DNA of 64,000 nucleotides from Candidatus Sedimenticola sp. (ex Thyasira tokunagai) (lineage in GTDB: Bacteria; Pseudomonadota; Gammaproteobacteria; Chromatiales; Chromatiaceae), in NCBI GenBank assembly GCA_037318855.1, contig CP134874.1:2294598-2358597 (forward strand). Direction: 5' to 3'. The number at the start of each line of letters is the position of its first letter. Within the stretch, counting starts at the first letter, position 1. A model generated the notes under the pieces. That model was not told where the DNA came from. It did not search any database and saw only the letters and a list, made by a program, of their open reading frames with translations. The translations under genes and the position numbers were made by a program. Positions 28,971 to 39,290 of the stretch are shown one piece after another.

Positions 28971-30025
28971 CTGATATCACTAGATCGTTGGTTGAACATG
29001 TTCGTGAGGCCTTTGAGAAAGGCTCGCCTCTCAATATCGTTGGTGGCGGTAGTAAAGCCTATTTGGGGCGTGAAGCGCGTGGAGAGCCGCTGCAGGTGAA
29101 TGATCACAGGGGGATTGTCTCCTATAATCCGACCGAACTTGTCATGACGGCACGCAACGGCACCCCCATTGAAGAGATCAACCGGGTGCTGGCTGAAAAT
29201 GGACAGGTCTGCCCGTTTGAGTCTCCTGTTTTTGAGGGTACCGCCACCCTTGGCGGTACCCTGGCTGCTAATCTCTCCGGTCCGGCGCGGCCCTGGTCGG
29301 GCTCGATCAGGGATGCGGTGCTGGGTGTTCAGCTGATCAATGGCAAGGGCGAGCAGCTGAAGTTTGGCGGACAGGTGATGAAGAATGTCGCCGGTTATGA
29401 CGTCTCCAGGCTTCAGGCGGGTGCCTTGGGTACCCTTGGCGTGATTACCGAGGTGAGCTTTAAGGTGGTGCCCCAGGCGGCGGCCACCACCACACTGGTA
29501 CGTGAGATGTCGGTGGGCGATGCGATTAAAGAGATGAATCGGCTAGCCGGAGAGCCTTTGCCGATCAGCGGCTCTGTTTGGCTCAATGGCAGGCTCTATC
29601 TGCGCTTTGAAGGCGCTTCCCGTGCCGTGTCAGCAGCCGCTTCCAAAGTGAGTGGTGAGACGCTGGATGATGCCCAGGCGTTCTGGCAGGGAGTAAATGA
29701 GCAGACTCTCGATTTTTTCCAGGATGATACCCCTTTGTGGCGATTTTCCATCAACTCCAGTGCCTCACTCGCTCCCCTAAACGGTGCCTGGTTGATCGAC
29801 TGGGGTGGTGCCCAGCGGTGGGTACGGGGGGATTTTGAGCGGGGTGTGCTGGAACGGTATGCAGAGGAGGCCAGGGGACACCTTTCGCTCTATCGTCATG
29901 GTGATCGCAAAGGGGAGGTGTTCCACACACTCTCGACAGTTCAGCAGCAAATGCACAAAAACCTCAAGGCGTCGTTCGATCCCAAAGCCGTGCTCAATCC
30001 CGGCCGCCTCTACAGCTGGTTATAA
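28967..30025 (+). CDS. glcE: Glycolate oxidase subunit GlcE
   Basis: 352 residues from GTG at 28967, which overlaps the glcD stop (GTGA). An ATG at 28946 would overlap glcD by 25 bases and is less likely. FAD-binding features: LNIVGGGSKAYLG, GIVSYNPTELVMTARNGTPI, CPFESPVFEGTATLGGTLAA, NVAGYDVSRLQAGALGTLGV. The short C-terminal domain lacks the full oxidase region of GlcD, as is usual for GlcE. It ends with DPKAVLNPGRLY, a family hallmark. Glyoxylate formation from glycolate is the role of the complex. Confidence 0.93.
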   Translation: MTDITRSLVEHVREAFEKGSPLNIVGGGSKAYLGREARGEPLQVNDHRGIVSYNPTELVMTARNGTPIEEINRVLAENGQVCPFESPVFEGTATLGGTLAANLSGPARPWSGSIRDAVLGVQLINGKGEQLKFGGQVMKNVAGYDVSRLQAGALGTLGVITEVSFKVVPQAAATTTLVREMSVGDAIKEMNRLAGEPLPISGSVWLNGRLYLRFEGASRAVSAAASKVSGETLDDAQAFWQGVNEQTLDFFQDDTPLWRFSINSSASLAPLNGAWLIDWGGAQRWVRGDFERGVLERYAEEARGHLSLYRHGDRKGEVFHTLSTVQQQMHKNLKASFDPKAVLNPGRLYSWL

Positions 30026-30036
30026 GCAGAGCGCCC

Positions 30037-31260
30037 ATGCAGACAGATATAGATCAAAAGTTTCTTTCTCTGCCTGGGGTGGACGAGGCGACGGCAATTA
30101 TCCGTAGCTGTGTTCATTGTGGTTTTTGTACTGCAGTCTGTCCCACCTACCAGCAGCTGTTTGATGAACGTGATGGTCCCAGAGGGCGTATCTATCTGAT
30201 CAAACAGCTACTTGAGGGGGGGGTGGTAACGGAGCGGACCCGTACCCACCTTGACCGCTGCCTGACCTGCCGCAGCTGTGAAACCACCTGTCCTTCAGGG
30301 GTGAGCTATGGGCGCCTGGTCGATATAGGCCGGGAACTGCTTGAGCAGCAACTACCGCGTCCCGTTACCACCCGATTGATCCGCTGGACGCTACGAAAAA
30401 TTCTTCCTCACAAGCGTCGCTTTGGTCTGTTGTTGGGAGCAGGGCAGTGGCTCAAGCCGTTAATGCCCAAGGCAATCAAAAAGAAGATACCTCCAAGGCA
30501 GAAGTCTTTACCCTGGCCCGTCACAAATCACCCACGGGTGATGTTGGCACTGGAGGGGTGTGCCCAGCCGGCGGCGACACCTAATACCCATATCGCCGCC
30601 GCCCGTGTTCTTGATCGTTTGGGAATCACCCTGGTAACGGCACCGGCAGCCGGCTGTTGTGGCGCGGTGAGTTATCATCTCAGTGCCAATGATGAGGGCA
30701 CCACTTTTTTCAAACGAAACATCGACGCCTGGTGGCCCGCCATTGAAGAGGGTGCTGAGGCGATAGTGATAACTGCCTCCGGCTGTGGCGCCATGGTGAA
30801 AGAGTACGGAGAGTTGCTGAAGGATGATCCGGAGTACGCTGAGAAGGCGGCACATGTTTCCCTATTGGCGAAAGACCTAAGCGAGGTGATTGCTGCTGAA
30901 GACCTTTCACAACTGCAACTGAGCCACAGCAGCAGAAAGACCGTCTTTCACTCGCCCTGTACACTACAACACGCACAACAGCTTTCTGGTGTGGTGGAAG
31001 AAATTTTGCAACGGCTTGGTTTCGATCTGGCACATACCCGAGACGATCACCTCTGTTGCGGATCTGCCGGTACTTATTCAATACTGCAGCCGGTGATGAG
31101 CCGGAAATTACTGGATAATAAACTGACTGCCCTTACATGCGACCAGCCTGAGCTGATCACAACAGCCAATATCGGATGCCAACTCCACCTGGCTTCCGCC
31201 TCGCAACTTCCTGTTTTTCACTGGATCGAACTGGTGGAACAGGCGCTCAATAAAGAGTGA
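30037..31260 (+). CDS. glcF: Glycolate oxidase iron-sulfur subunit GlcF
   Basis: 407 residues. Two 4Fe-4S motifs at the N-terminus: CVHCGFCTAVCPTY (about 27-40) and CLTCRSCETTCPSG (about 78-91). Two CCG domains follow: LEGCAQPAATP through APAAGCCGAVSYHLS, and FHSPCTLQHAQ through DDHLCCGSAGTYS, with a last TANIGCQLHL. It passes electrons from GlcDE to the quinone pool. The ATG lies 11 bases after the glcE stop. Confidence 0.94.
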   Translation: MQTDIDQKFLSLPGVDEATAIIRSCVHCGFCTAVCPTYQQLFDERDGPRGRIYLIKQLLEGGVVTERTRTHLDRCLTCRSCETTCPSGVSYGRLVDIGRELLEQQLPRPVTTRLIRWTLRKILPHKRRFGLLLGAGQWLKPLMPKAIKKKIPPRQKSLPWPVTNHPRVMLALEGCAQPAATPNTHIAAARVLDRLGITLVTAPAAGCCGAVSYHLSANDEGTTFFKRNIDAWWPAIEEGAEAIVITASGCGAMVKEYGELLKDDPEYAEKAAHVSLLAKDLSEVIAAEDLSQLQLSHSSRKTVFHSPCTLQHAQQLSGVVEEILQRLGFDLAHTRDDHLCCGSAGTYSILQPVMSRKLLDNKLTALTCDQPELITTANIGCQLHLASASQLPVFHWIELVEQALNKE

Positions 31261-31289
31261 GAGGCCACCAGATTTCATGAACTTGATTA

Positions 31290-31528
31290 TCCTAGAAACC
31301 GCAGTTGGACGGGTTGAAGTGTGCGTTTGCAGTGGTGCAGGGCAAGGCACAACGACGCGTAATAGTTGTTCTATTGCAAGGAGTTGTAACGCCGCCATGT
31401 GCCGCTGCAAGCGTGCAATTCACCCCGTAGCGTGGTTCACCCGGCAGGTGAAAGTGTAAATTGATATCAACGGTTCTCATTTCAGTAACTTAACTTCAGA
31501 ATGGAGCGGTCAACTGCGGTTTCTAGGA
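31290..31528 (+). mobile_element. 239-bp MITE, copy M2 (TTA target duplication)
   Basis: Ends TCCTAGAAACCGCAGTTG and its complement, flanked by TTA (31287-31289 and 31529-31531). Relative to M1 the end stem differs at several bases, but both arms change together, preserving pairing. Located between glcF and the 5-oxoprolinase gene. Confidence 0.85.
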
Positions 31529-31577
31529 TTATGCACAATAATTCGGCAAACCATCTCAATGGAAGAGCGTTTCATCT

Positions 31578-31641
31578 GTAGGAGCGAACTTGTTCGCGAT
31601 TGGCTCCGTGGCATGTTTTTCGCGAACAAGTTTGCTCCTAC
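31578..31641. repeat. REP-type palindrome (GTAGGAGC...GCTCCTAC)
   Basis: GTAGGAGCGAACTTGTTCGC and GCGAACAAGTTTGCTCCTAC form two complementary arms. Half copies of the same family occur near 45797-45830. Confidence 0.8.
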
Positions 31642-31676
31642 AATTGACTTCAGGGTTTTTTGGCAGCGCCACTTTA

Positions 31677-34600
31677 ATGAATGATTCATCACAAAAGAAA
31701 AAGAGATCAGCTTGGCAGTTCTGGATAGACCGTGGTGGCACCTTTACCGATGTTGTGGCGCGTCGGCCCGATGGTGAACTACTCACCCATAAGCTGCTCT
31801 CCGAAAATCCTCAGCAGTACCCGGATGCGGCAATTCAAGGCATACGTGATCTGCTGGGTGTGAAGAGAGGCGAGCCTCTCCCTGCCTCACAGATCGAAGC
31901 GGTGAAGATGGGTACCACGGTGGCTACCAATGCGCTGCTGGAGCGTCAGGGTGAGCCAACTCTGCTGGTCACCACACGGGGGTTTGGTGATGCCCTGCGT
32001 ATCGGCTATCAGACCCGCCCCGATCTCTTCGCTCTCGATATTGAGCTGCCGGAGATGCTCTATACCCAGGTGCTGGAGGTCGAGGAGCGTATAGGTGCTC
32101 ACGGTGATCTGGTCATGGTGCTTGACGAAGAGCAGGCGCGAGAGGGGCTTCTAACCGCCTATAACAGCGGCTTACGCTCTGTTGCCATCCTCTTTATGCA
32201 CGGCTATCGATATCCCGCCCATGAACTCAAGGTAGGGTCAATAGCCAGGGAGATCGGTTTTACCCAGGTCTCGGTCAGCTCACAGGTCAGCCCGTTGATG
32301 AAACTGGTAAGCCGTGGCGATACCACCGTGGTGGATGCCTATCTCTCACCCATCCTGCGCCGCTATGTCGATCGGGTAGCGGGGGAGCTGAACGGTATGG
32401 AGCAGTCCGGTGGCCGCCTGATGTTTATGCAGTCTAATGGTGGCCTCACTGACGCCTACTGTTTTCAGGGTAAGGACGCCATTCTCTCCGGTCCTGCCGG
32501 TGGCGTAGTTGGTATGGTGCGGACTGCCGAGGCGGCGGGGTTTGACCGTCTGATCGGTTTTGATATGGGCGGCACCTCCACCGATGTAAGCCACTATGCC
32601 GGTGACTACGAACGTGCTTTTGAGACCGAGGTGGCGGGTGTGCGGCTGCGGGCGCCGATGATGCAGATTCATACGGTGGCCGCCGGTGGTGGATCCATTC
32701 TGCAATTTGATGGATCCCGTTATCGGGTCGGCCCGGACTCTGCCGGTGCCAACCCGGGGCCTGCCTGCTACCGCAATGGCGGTCCCCTTACCGTCACAGA
32801 TTGCAACGTCATGCTGGGCAAGCTACAGCCTGACCACTTTCCTCATGTGTTCGGTCCCAATGCTGACCAGCCACTGGACGTTGAAGTGGTACGACAAAAG
32901 TTCTCTGAGCTGGCAGATGAGATTTATACATCCACCGGCAGTCGACATACCCCTCAACAGGTAGCTGAAGGCTTCCTCGCCATCGCTGTTGAGAATATGG
33001 CCAATGCGATCAAGAAGATTTCGGTACAGCGTGGCTATGATGTCTCCGAATACACCCTCTGCTGCTTTGGCGGGGCAGGGGGTCAGCACGCCTGCCTGGT
33101 GGCTGATGCTCTTGGCATGAAACGGGTCTACCTCCACCCCTATTCAGGGGTACTCTCCGCCTTCGGTATGGGGCTGGCGGATCTGCGCCTGATACGTGAG
33201 AAAGCGGTGGAAGCGGTGCTGGAGAGTGGAGTTATATCCCACCTCAGCAGTGAAATGGATCTGTTGCAGCGGGAGGGTGAAAAGGTGATGCAGGCTCAAG
33301 GAGTGCCTACCTCGCGTATCCGCTGTGAACGTAAACTGCATCTGCGCTACCGTGGCTCGGATACGGCACTGGTAGTCGCCTATGGAGAGCCGGCAAAGAT
33401 CGTTGCCGCCTTTGAACAGGCCCACCGCCGGCGCTTCGGCTTTATCTCAGCGGAGAAACCACTGATCGTTGAGGCGGTGCAGGTGGAGGTGATTGGTTTT
33501 ACCGATTCCCCTGCAGTTGAAGGTAAGGCCAATCTTCATGCTGACACTGCCGCTCCTACACTCCACAGTGCTGTGATGAGCAGTGAGTCCCACGAGACAC
33601 CATTCTATGATCGCGATGAGCTGCCCGTAGCACGCCCGGTTCAGGGACCGGCGGTGATCGTAGAAACCACCGGGACCATCGTCGTCCAGCCGGACTGGCA
33701 GGCTACTCTGACCGAAGGTAACGATATTCTCCTTGAACGCTACCAGGCGTTGTCCCAGCGGGTGGCTATCGGCACCCGGGTTGATCCGGTGATGCTGGAG
33801 ATCTTCAATAATCTGTTTATGTCCATCGCCGAGCAGATGGGAATGGTGCTGGAGAACACCGCCGCCTCGGTCAATATCAAGGAGCGCCTCGACTTCTCCT
33901 GCGCGGTGTTTGACCGGACGGGGGATCTTATTGCCAACGCACCCCACATGCCGGTGCATCTCGGCTCCATGAGCGAGAGCATCAAGACGGTAATCCGTGA
34001 ACGGGCCGGCACGATGAAACGGGGGGATGCCTATGCCCTCAATGCCCCCTACAACGGCGGCACCCATCTGCCCGATGTCACCATCATCAAGCCGGTATTC
34101 GATGAGGTGGGGGAGGCGGTGATCTTCTACGTCGCTTCACGTGGACACCATGCGGATATCGGAGGTATCACACCTGGTTCCATGCCGCCGAACTCCACCT
34201 CGGTCAAGGAGGAGGGGATTCTCATTGATAACGTCAAGCTGGTAGCCGAGGGAGGTTTTCTTGAACAGGAGATGCGCGACCTGCTCAACTCCGGTGACTA
34301 CCCCTCCCGCAACCCCGATGCAAACATCGCCGATTTCCAGGCCCAGTTGGCCGCCTGTGAGAAGGGGATGCAGGAGCTGTTGCGAATGGTTGACCACTTC
34401 AGTCTGGCCGTGGTGCATGCCTATATGCGCCATGTACAGGATAACGCCGAAGAGTCGGTGCGCCGTGTCCTAGATGTCCTCAGCGATGGCGAGTTCTGTT
34501 ACCCGATGGATGATGGCTACCGCATCTGCGTCAAGATCACCCTGGATAAAAATGCCCGTCGCGCCGTTATCGATTTCAGCGGCACCAGTGATCAGCACCC

Positions 34601-35333
34601 CGGCAACTACAACGCTCCCTCATCTGTCTGCAAAGCGGCGGTGCTCTATGTTTTTCGCTGCCTGGTGGATGACATGATTCCACTCAACGAAGGCTGTCTC
34701 AAACCGCTGGATATCATCATCCCAGAAGGCTCCATCATCAACCCAAGTTATCCTGCCGCGGTAGTGGCGGGTAATGTCGAGACCTCCCAGGTGATCGTCG
34801 ATACGCTGCTGGGCGCTCTTGGCGTGGCGGCGGCATCCCAGGGCACCATGAATAACTTTACCTGGGGCAATGGTAAATACCAGTATTATGAAACCATCTG
34901 CGGCGGTGCAGGTGCCACTGCCGGGTGGGCCGGTGCCGATGCGGTTCATAGCCACATGACCAACTCACGCCTCACCGATCCGGAAGTGCTGGAGTGGCGC
35001 TTTCCGGTGCGGCTGGAGTCATTCAGCATCCGTCACGGCTCCGGTGGCAAGGGGAGGCAAAGCGGTGGTGAGGGCTGTGAACGACGGGTGCGTTTCCTTG
35101 AACCGATGACCGCTAATATCCTTGCCGGTCACAGGCAAGTGCCGCCCTACGGTGTTGCCGGAGGGGAGCCTGGCGAGGTGGGTGTCAACTACGTAGAGCA
35201 CAGTGATGGCCGGAAAACTCCGCTGGATGCCAGAGGCCAGGTGAAGATGGCACCTGGTGATCTATTTATCATCAAGACGCCGGGAGGCGGCGGTTATGGA
35301 GCAGCACCGGAGCGCTCTTTGGAGCCCCAATGA
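31677..35333 (+). CDS. oplAH: 5-oxoprolinase, fused HyuA-HyuB (ATP-hydrolysing)
   Basis: 1218 residues from ATG at 31677 ([20 protein letters not shown]); the frame is open upstream but passes through a REP repeat. The first half is HyuA-like: [13 protein letters not shown] phosphate loop, [40 protein letters not shown]. The second half, from about residue 700, is HyuB-like: [53 protein letters not shown], ending with PGGGGYG. Such fusions cleave 5-oxo-L-proline to glutamate using ATP. The 3' end is duplicated as a fragment at 38935-39172. Confidence 0.92.
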   Translation: MNDSSQKKKRSAWQFWIDRGGTFTDVVARRPDGELLTHKLLSENPQQYPDAAIQGIRDLLGVKRGEPLPASQIEAVKMGTTVATNALLERQGEPTLLVTTRGFGDALRIGYQTRPDLFALDIELPEMLYTQVLEVEERIGAHGDLVMVLDEEQAREGLLTAYNSGLRSVAILFMHGYRYPAHELKVGSIAREIGFTQVSVSSQVSPLMKLVSRGDTTVVDAYLSPILRRYVDRVAGELNGMEQSGGRLMFMQSNGGLTDAYCFQGKDAILSGPAGGVVGMVRTAEAAGFDRLIGFDMGGTSTDVSHYAGDYERAFETEVAGVRLRAPMMQIHTVAAGGGSILQFDGSRYRVGPDSAGANPGPACYRNGGPLTVTDCNVMLGKLQPDHFPHVFGPNADQPLDVEVVRQKFSELADEIYTSTGSRHTPQQVAEGFLAIAVENMANAIKKISVQRGYDVSEYTLCCFGGAGGQHACLVADALGMKRVYLHPYSGVLSAFGMGLADLRLIREKAVEAVLESGVISHLSSEMDLLQREGEKVMQAQGVPTSRIRCERKLHLRYRGSDTALVVAYGEPAKIVAAFEQAHRRRFGFISAEKPLIVEAVQVEVIGFTDSPAVEGKANLHADTAAPTLHSAVMSSESHETPFYDRDELPVARPVQGPAVIVETTGTIVVQPDWQATLTEGNDILLERYQALSQRVAIGTRVDPVMLEIFNNLFMSIAEQMGMVLENTAASVNIKERLDFSCAVFDRTGDLIANAPHMPVHLGSMSESIKTVIRERAGTMKRGDAYALNAPYNGGTHLPDVTIIKPVFDEVGEAVIFYVASRGHHADIGGITPGSMPPNSTSVKEEGILIDNVKLVAEGGFLEQEMRDLLNSGDYPSRNPDANIADFQAQLAACEKGMQELLRMVDHFSLAVVHAYMRHVQDNAEESVRRVLDVLSDGEFCYPMDDGYRICVKITLDKNARRAVIDFSGTSDQHPGNYNAPSSVCKAAVLYVFRCLVDDMIPLNEGCLKPLDIIIPEGSIINPSYPAAVVAGNVETSQVIVDTLLGALGVAAASQGTMNNFTWGNGKYQYYETICGGAGATAGWAGADAVHSHMTNSRLTDPEVLEWRFPVRLESFSIRHGSGGKGRQSGGEGCERRVRFLEPMTANILAGHRQVPPYGVAGGEPGEVGVNYVEHSDGRKTPLDARGQVKMAPGDLFIIKTPGGGGYGAAPERSLEPQ

Positions 35334-35363
35334 GCATTACATCAATCCTGCCATATCTCTTTA

Positions 35364-35602
35364 ACCTAGAATCCTCAGTTGACCGCTCCATTCTACGGGC
35401 AAGGCATTGATTTTAATTACATTGACTACGATTGCATCTTTCACTCTCCGGGTGAATGACGCTACAGGGCGGATAGCACACTTGGGTTGGCGCATTACGG
35501 TGTTACAACTCCTTGGAATAGGAAGACTATTCCTCGTCGTTGTGCCTTGTACTGCACCAACCCATGCGCACTCTCCACCCTGTCCAACCGAGGATTCTAG
35601 GT
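35364..35602 (-). mobile_element. 239-bp MITE, copy M3, inverted (TTA target duplication)
   Basis: Ends ACCTAGAATCCTCAGTTG and CAACCGAGGATTCTAGGT, flanked by TTA (35361-35363 and 35603-35605). The interior is the reverse complement of M1. It lies 30 bases downstream of the 5-oxoprolinase stop. Confidence 0.85.
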
Positions 35603-35737
35603 TTAACCAGTGGGTGAACTCCGATAAAAAGATGAGCCTGCCGATAGGGTCTGAAGTACCTCGCGCTCATCAAGATTAATGTAGAGGTTACGCGATATCC
35701 CATGGACGTCTTGAGATAGGTTGAAACTCCTAACCTA

Positions 35738-36796
35738 TTATTGGGCTTGGCGTTCATGCAGTTGCTGTAAGTTGCCGATAATTCGTTGCGCCCGTTCGAG
35801 TTTCCCTGTGGCCTCTTTTTGACCGGGAGCCAGGGAGAGAACATTTTTCCAGGCAAAAATGGCCTGTCGGAAATCACCATTGAGATAGAAGGCATCGCCT
35901 GCTTCGAGTTCCTGTGTTACCCGTTCGGTTATAGCGCCTTGTAGTACCTCTTCCAGCAGGTCGAAGTTGTGAGGCAGGGGCTTCTGCTCTCCCAGTTGGT
36001 TGAGGTATTCCCTCGCTTTTAGTAGTTTGTGGTTTGCTATTGCTTCATAAAATCCCTGGAGCTGTTTTTCTTCCAGCCGCTTGAAGTGCCGTTGCCTCTT
36101 TTTAGTCTTGTTTTTTGCCCGCTTTTCCAAAGCTCGTTGCAGTTTACGATTGGCCTTGATCGACTCTTCATTGGGATTTAGCTCTACAGCCAATGGCAGC
36201 GTACGAAGTGCCAGGGAGAGATTGCCCTTGTGCAGTGCCTTGTGGCCTGCCAGGAGCAGTTTCTCAGCCATCTCTTCGCTCTCGTTTTCAATACGGATCA
36301 AACTCCAGTGGGTCAGCAGGTTGTCGTACTCCATCTCCACTAATGAACGGCTCAGGGGCAGCTCTCCTTTCAGCCATTTTCCCTGGATAATCAAGCGTTC
36401 CAACTGCAGTGCCTCGAGCCGTGCATCAAGTCTCTGCTGCATCGATTTTTGGGCCTTGTGAAGCGGCTTGCTTTCAGGCAGTTTTTTTAGTGCCTCATCA
36501 TAACTTTTGGCAGCATCCTTCCATCTATTTTTTCGTTCCTGTTTTAAGGCCTTGGCAATGGTTTTTTGCTCCAGCTTAGCTATTTTTTTCAGTAGCAGTG
36601 GCTGCTGCACTTTAAGCTTGCGGTATTGCCTGTGATCGGGGGCTGTTTCGGTAATAAGCTTGAGCGCCAGCCGATATTCGCCCTCTGCCTGATATTGGCG
36701 GTTGCGTTGCAGTCGGTCATCTGCCGGGATATCGCTGGGCATATGGGCGCAACTGCTGAGTGACAGGATGAGAGTGATGAGAAAGATACGCTTCAT
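35738..36796 (-). CDS. TPR-like outer lipoprotein
   Basis: 352 residues. Lipoprotein signal: MKRIFLITLILSLSSCAH, with a lipobox LSSC. The mature part is highly helical and lysine-rich, with tetratricopeptide-like repeats: YQAEGEYRLALKLI, RWKDAAKSYDEALKKLP, LHKGNLSLALRTLPLAVELN, FYLNGDFRQAIFAWKNVLSL. Its start overlaps the stop of the adenylate cyclase gene by four bases (36793-36796), so both are made from one message. A scaffold or periplasmic assembly role near the cyclase is possible but unproven. No known named family recognised. Confidence 0.8.
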   Translation of the reverse strand: MKRIFLITLILSLSSCAHMPSDIPADDRLQRNRQYQAEGEYRLALKLITETAPDHRQYRKLKVQQPLLLKKIAKLEQKTIAKALKQERKNRWKDAAKSYDEALKKLPESKPLHKAQKSMQQRLDARLEALQLERLIIQGKWLKGELPLSRSLVEMEYDNLLTHWSLIRIENESEEMAEKLLLAGHKALHKGNLSLALRTLPLAVELNPNEESIKANRKLQRALEKRAKNKTKKRQRHFKRLEEKQLQGFYEAIANHKLLKAREYLNQLGEQKPLPHNFDLLEEVLQGAITERVTQELEAGDAFYLNGDFRQAIFAWKNVLSLAPGQKEATGKLERAQRIIGNLQQLHERQAQ

Positions 36797-38271
36797 CTTG
36801 AAGCTTCCATCTCATCCACGCCCGCAGACGTGGCTAGCAACGCATCGAGAAAATTGTCTTCCTGTGCTTCGATGATCTCGTGGACTGTTATGGGCTCACT
36901 TACTCCCTGCAGATGAATGGTGCCGGATGGTTTGGTTGAAAAATATCGATTCAGTTGCATGGAATTACTCAGTGAGTCGCTGACAATCACCTGCCCGATG
37001 TCGGCTGCTGATGAGAGGCGGGAGGCTAGATTAACCGCTTCACCGACCACCGTGTACTCCATGCGCTCTTCCGACCCCATGTTACCGGCGAGCATAACGC
37101 CACTGTTGATGCCGATACGGAAATCGACAGTGACCAGCCCATCTTTTTCACGTTGTTCATTCAGCTCCGTGACAAGATCGCGGATTAAAATGCCACAACT
37201 GACGGCATGCACGCAGTGGGCATCATCCGGCTCTGGTGCCCCAAACAGCAGCATCGTACAGTCACCGATATATTTATCTACGTGACCATGGCAGAGCCGT
37301 GCAGTACGGTCGATAAGGGTGAAATAGGTGTTGAGAAGCGTGTTGATCTCTTCCGCTTCCAGCTGTTCGCTGAGGCGGGTAAAACCGACAATATCTGCGA
37401 ACAGCACGCTTGCAGAGACATTATGTCCACCCAATCGAACCGGCTTCATATCGCTAAGCAGCTCCTTTGCAACCTTGGGAGAGACGTAGCGTGAAAAGGT
37501 CTGTTCCACCCGCTCCTTGTGTTGCAGGCCTGCGGTCATGGTGTTCAGAGCCGTCATCAGTTGACCCAGTTCATCTCCGCGACGTTCGGTAAAACGGAAC
37601 TGGTAGTTCCCTGCCGAAATCTCCCTGCTGCCGTCGACCAAGTGATTTATCGGGCGTGAAAGGCGGCGGCCGAGTAGGAATGCAGCGAATACGCCAATGA
37701 CAACCATTACCAGGGTCAGCAGGGTGATGGTTTGAACGGCTTGCCGCTGTGCCTGTGCCAATATGGAGTGATCGAAGGTGAGCAGGGCGTAACCGATGGA
37801 GAGATCCCGGAACTTTAGTGTGCTGATATAGGAGGTTCGGGTTGCCTCGGTGTCGTTGTGGGGTCTCCAGGTGATGGGTTGATTACCATTACCTATTGGT
37901 ATCTCCGGGATCTGGCCGGTGCTTGCCAGCAGCTTCAGTTCATCGGAATAGATGGCACTGCCCTTGATAGCAGTGTTACTGATCACATTATTGGTCAGCA
38001 CGGAGAGTGCCAGTTGATCTTTGGCCAAAACAGGCTCGACGGCGGCTTTGGCCAGCTGGGCACTCAAGGCATTTCCGTAAGCTGTGATCTCACGATCAAA
38101 TAGACGGCTCTGATTTTTGCTGATGCTTAAGCCAAGCAGCCCCATGCCGATTACCAGCAACAGGGTGATGATCAGGGCCAGTTTGTAGGAGATGGGAAGA
38201 GGGAATATTCCCTGTTTCCAGCTAAAGGTTCTGGTATCCGGATCGCGGTGGGCATTGTTATCTGTCCGCAT
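36793..38271 (-). CDS. Membrane adenylate/guanylate cyclase with HAMP domain
   Basis: 492 residues: TM1 about residues 28-50, a periplasmic sensing domain, TM2 about 175-200, HAMP about 200-252 (GRRLSRPINHLVDGSREISA), and a class III cyclase domain about 285-450. Cyclase hallmarks: SVLFADIVGFTRLSEQL with the metal aspartate, KYIGDCTMLLFGAPE with the second aspartate, GINSGVMLAGNMG and YTVVGEAVNLASRL. It likely makes cAMP in response to a periplasmic signal. Coupled by overlap to a TPR lipoprotein gene downstream. Confidence 0.9.
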   Translation of the reverse strand: MRTDNNAHRDPDTRTFSWKQGIFPLPISYKLALIITLLLVIGMGLLGLSISKNQSRLFDREITAYGNALSAQLAKAAVEPVLAKDQLALSVLTNNVISNTAIKGSAIYSDELKLLASTGQIPEIPIGNGNQPITWRPHNDTEATRTSYISTLKFRDLSIGYALLTFDHSILAQAQRQAVQTITLLTLVMVVIGVFAAFLLGRRLSRPINHLVDGSREISAGNYQFRFTERRGDELGQLMTALNTMTAGLQHKERVEQTFSRYVSPKVAKELLSDMKPVRLGGHNVSASVLFADIVGFTRLSEQLEAEEINTLLNTYFTLIDRTARLCHGHVDKYIGDCTMLLFGAPEPDDAHCVHAVSCGILIRDLVTELNEQREKDGLVTVDFRIGINSGVMLAGNMGSEERMEYTVVGEAVNLASRLSSAADIGQVIVSDSLSNSMQLNRYFSTKPSGTIHLQGVSEPITVHEIIEAQEDNFLDALLATSAGVDEMEASR

Positions 38272-38401
38272 CAGGCCGTTTCTTTACTCTAAATTTGAGA
38301 AACGTGAATGGTATCACTCTCTACGGAGGAAACGGGAGCTTTGCTCTCAGTTCTATGAGGGGATTGTGTCGTTATCGACATTCTGTTCCTACAACGGGCT
38401 G

Positions 38402-38712
38402 CTCTCCTGTATGAGTGGCTGTTCCACTACCCAGGATTACTCCAGTGCAAGGCAACAGGTGATAGCGCTTGAGGGTGGGGGTCTCAGTCGTGATGGGCCG
38501 GCCTTTCTGACGCCGACGACAGTCACCGGCAAGGCGGTGGGGATGCGTTATATAGCCCAGCTAAAGCTATCGGATTTTCCTCTGTACTCAAGGGATCGTT
38601 TCAGCGCCATTGGTATCAGGTTACTGGAGACAAAACAGGCTCATGTGCGGGCTTTTCTACAGATATGGGATGTCAGCAAAGGCACCATCACTTGGAAGGC
38701 GGTTGAGTCATT
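38402..38712 (+). pseudogene. Internally deleted copy of the lipoprotein gene at 41856
   Basis: Encodes CSTTQDYSSARQQVIALEGG, FLTPTTVTGK, then directly VGMRYIAQLKLSDFPLYSRD and LGIRLLETKQAH-like text. The intact paralogue has about 65 more residues between TVTGK and VGVRY. The signal-peptide part is degenerate and the 3' end differs, so this is a decayed duplicate. Confidence 0.8.
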
Positions 38713-38903
38713 ACTTATTAACCTTGGCTGTAATGTGGGGCAGGGTTACCACTACAGTCCCCCAGTTCCTGCTGATATATTCGAGAGCCTGCTATTACGA
38801 GAAGAGCGTTCAATGAGTAGATAGTCGTTATTATCCCATTTCGCCGGCTTGGATACGTGGATGTGTAGGTAATGTATAAACAACCTGAAGCAAGGTGCTG
38901 AAC

Positions 38904-38934
38904 CTAGGGAACCCCTGGACAAGTCATGAACGAT
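38904..38934 (+). mobile_element. Left-end remnant of a GGAACC-type MITE
   Basis: CTAG followed by GGAACCCCTGGACAAGTCA, similar to the left end of the element at 43431-43589. It is joined directly to the 5-oxoprolinase fragment that follows. Confidence 0.5.
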
Positions 38935-39172
38935 TGCCTTGTCGGCCATAGGCAAGTGCCGCCCTACGGTGTTGCCGGAGGAGAGCTTGGCGAGGTGGGG
39001 GTCAACTATGTTGAACATAGTGACGGACGGAAAACCCCGCTAGATGCCAGAGGACAGGTGGAGATGGCGCCGGGAGACCTGTTTGTGATCGAGACGCCTG
39101 GAGGTGGGGGTTATGGAGTGCCACCGGAGCGGTCTTTGGAACCTCAATGAGCATTGAGTCAATCCCGCCATG
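38935..39172 (+). pseudogene. Duplicated 3' fragment of the 5-oxoprolinase gene
   Basis: Encodes [47 protein letters not shown] and PPERSLEPQ, nearly identical to the last ~70 residues of the gene at 31677-35333. The similarity continues about 22 bases past the stop (ATGAGCATT, then CAATCC-GCCAT), so it is a DNA-level duplication of about 240 bp, not a separate gene. Confidence 0.88.
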
Positions 39173-39290
39173 TCCCATCAATCCAGAGGTGAATTCCCGC
39201 AAAAATCCGGCCATGCCAATAGGGCTTTAACCGCCAACAGAAAACAGTCTATGCGCAACATGGGGATGCAGGGGAGTGATGTGTGGTGTG

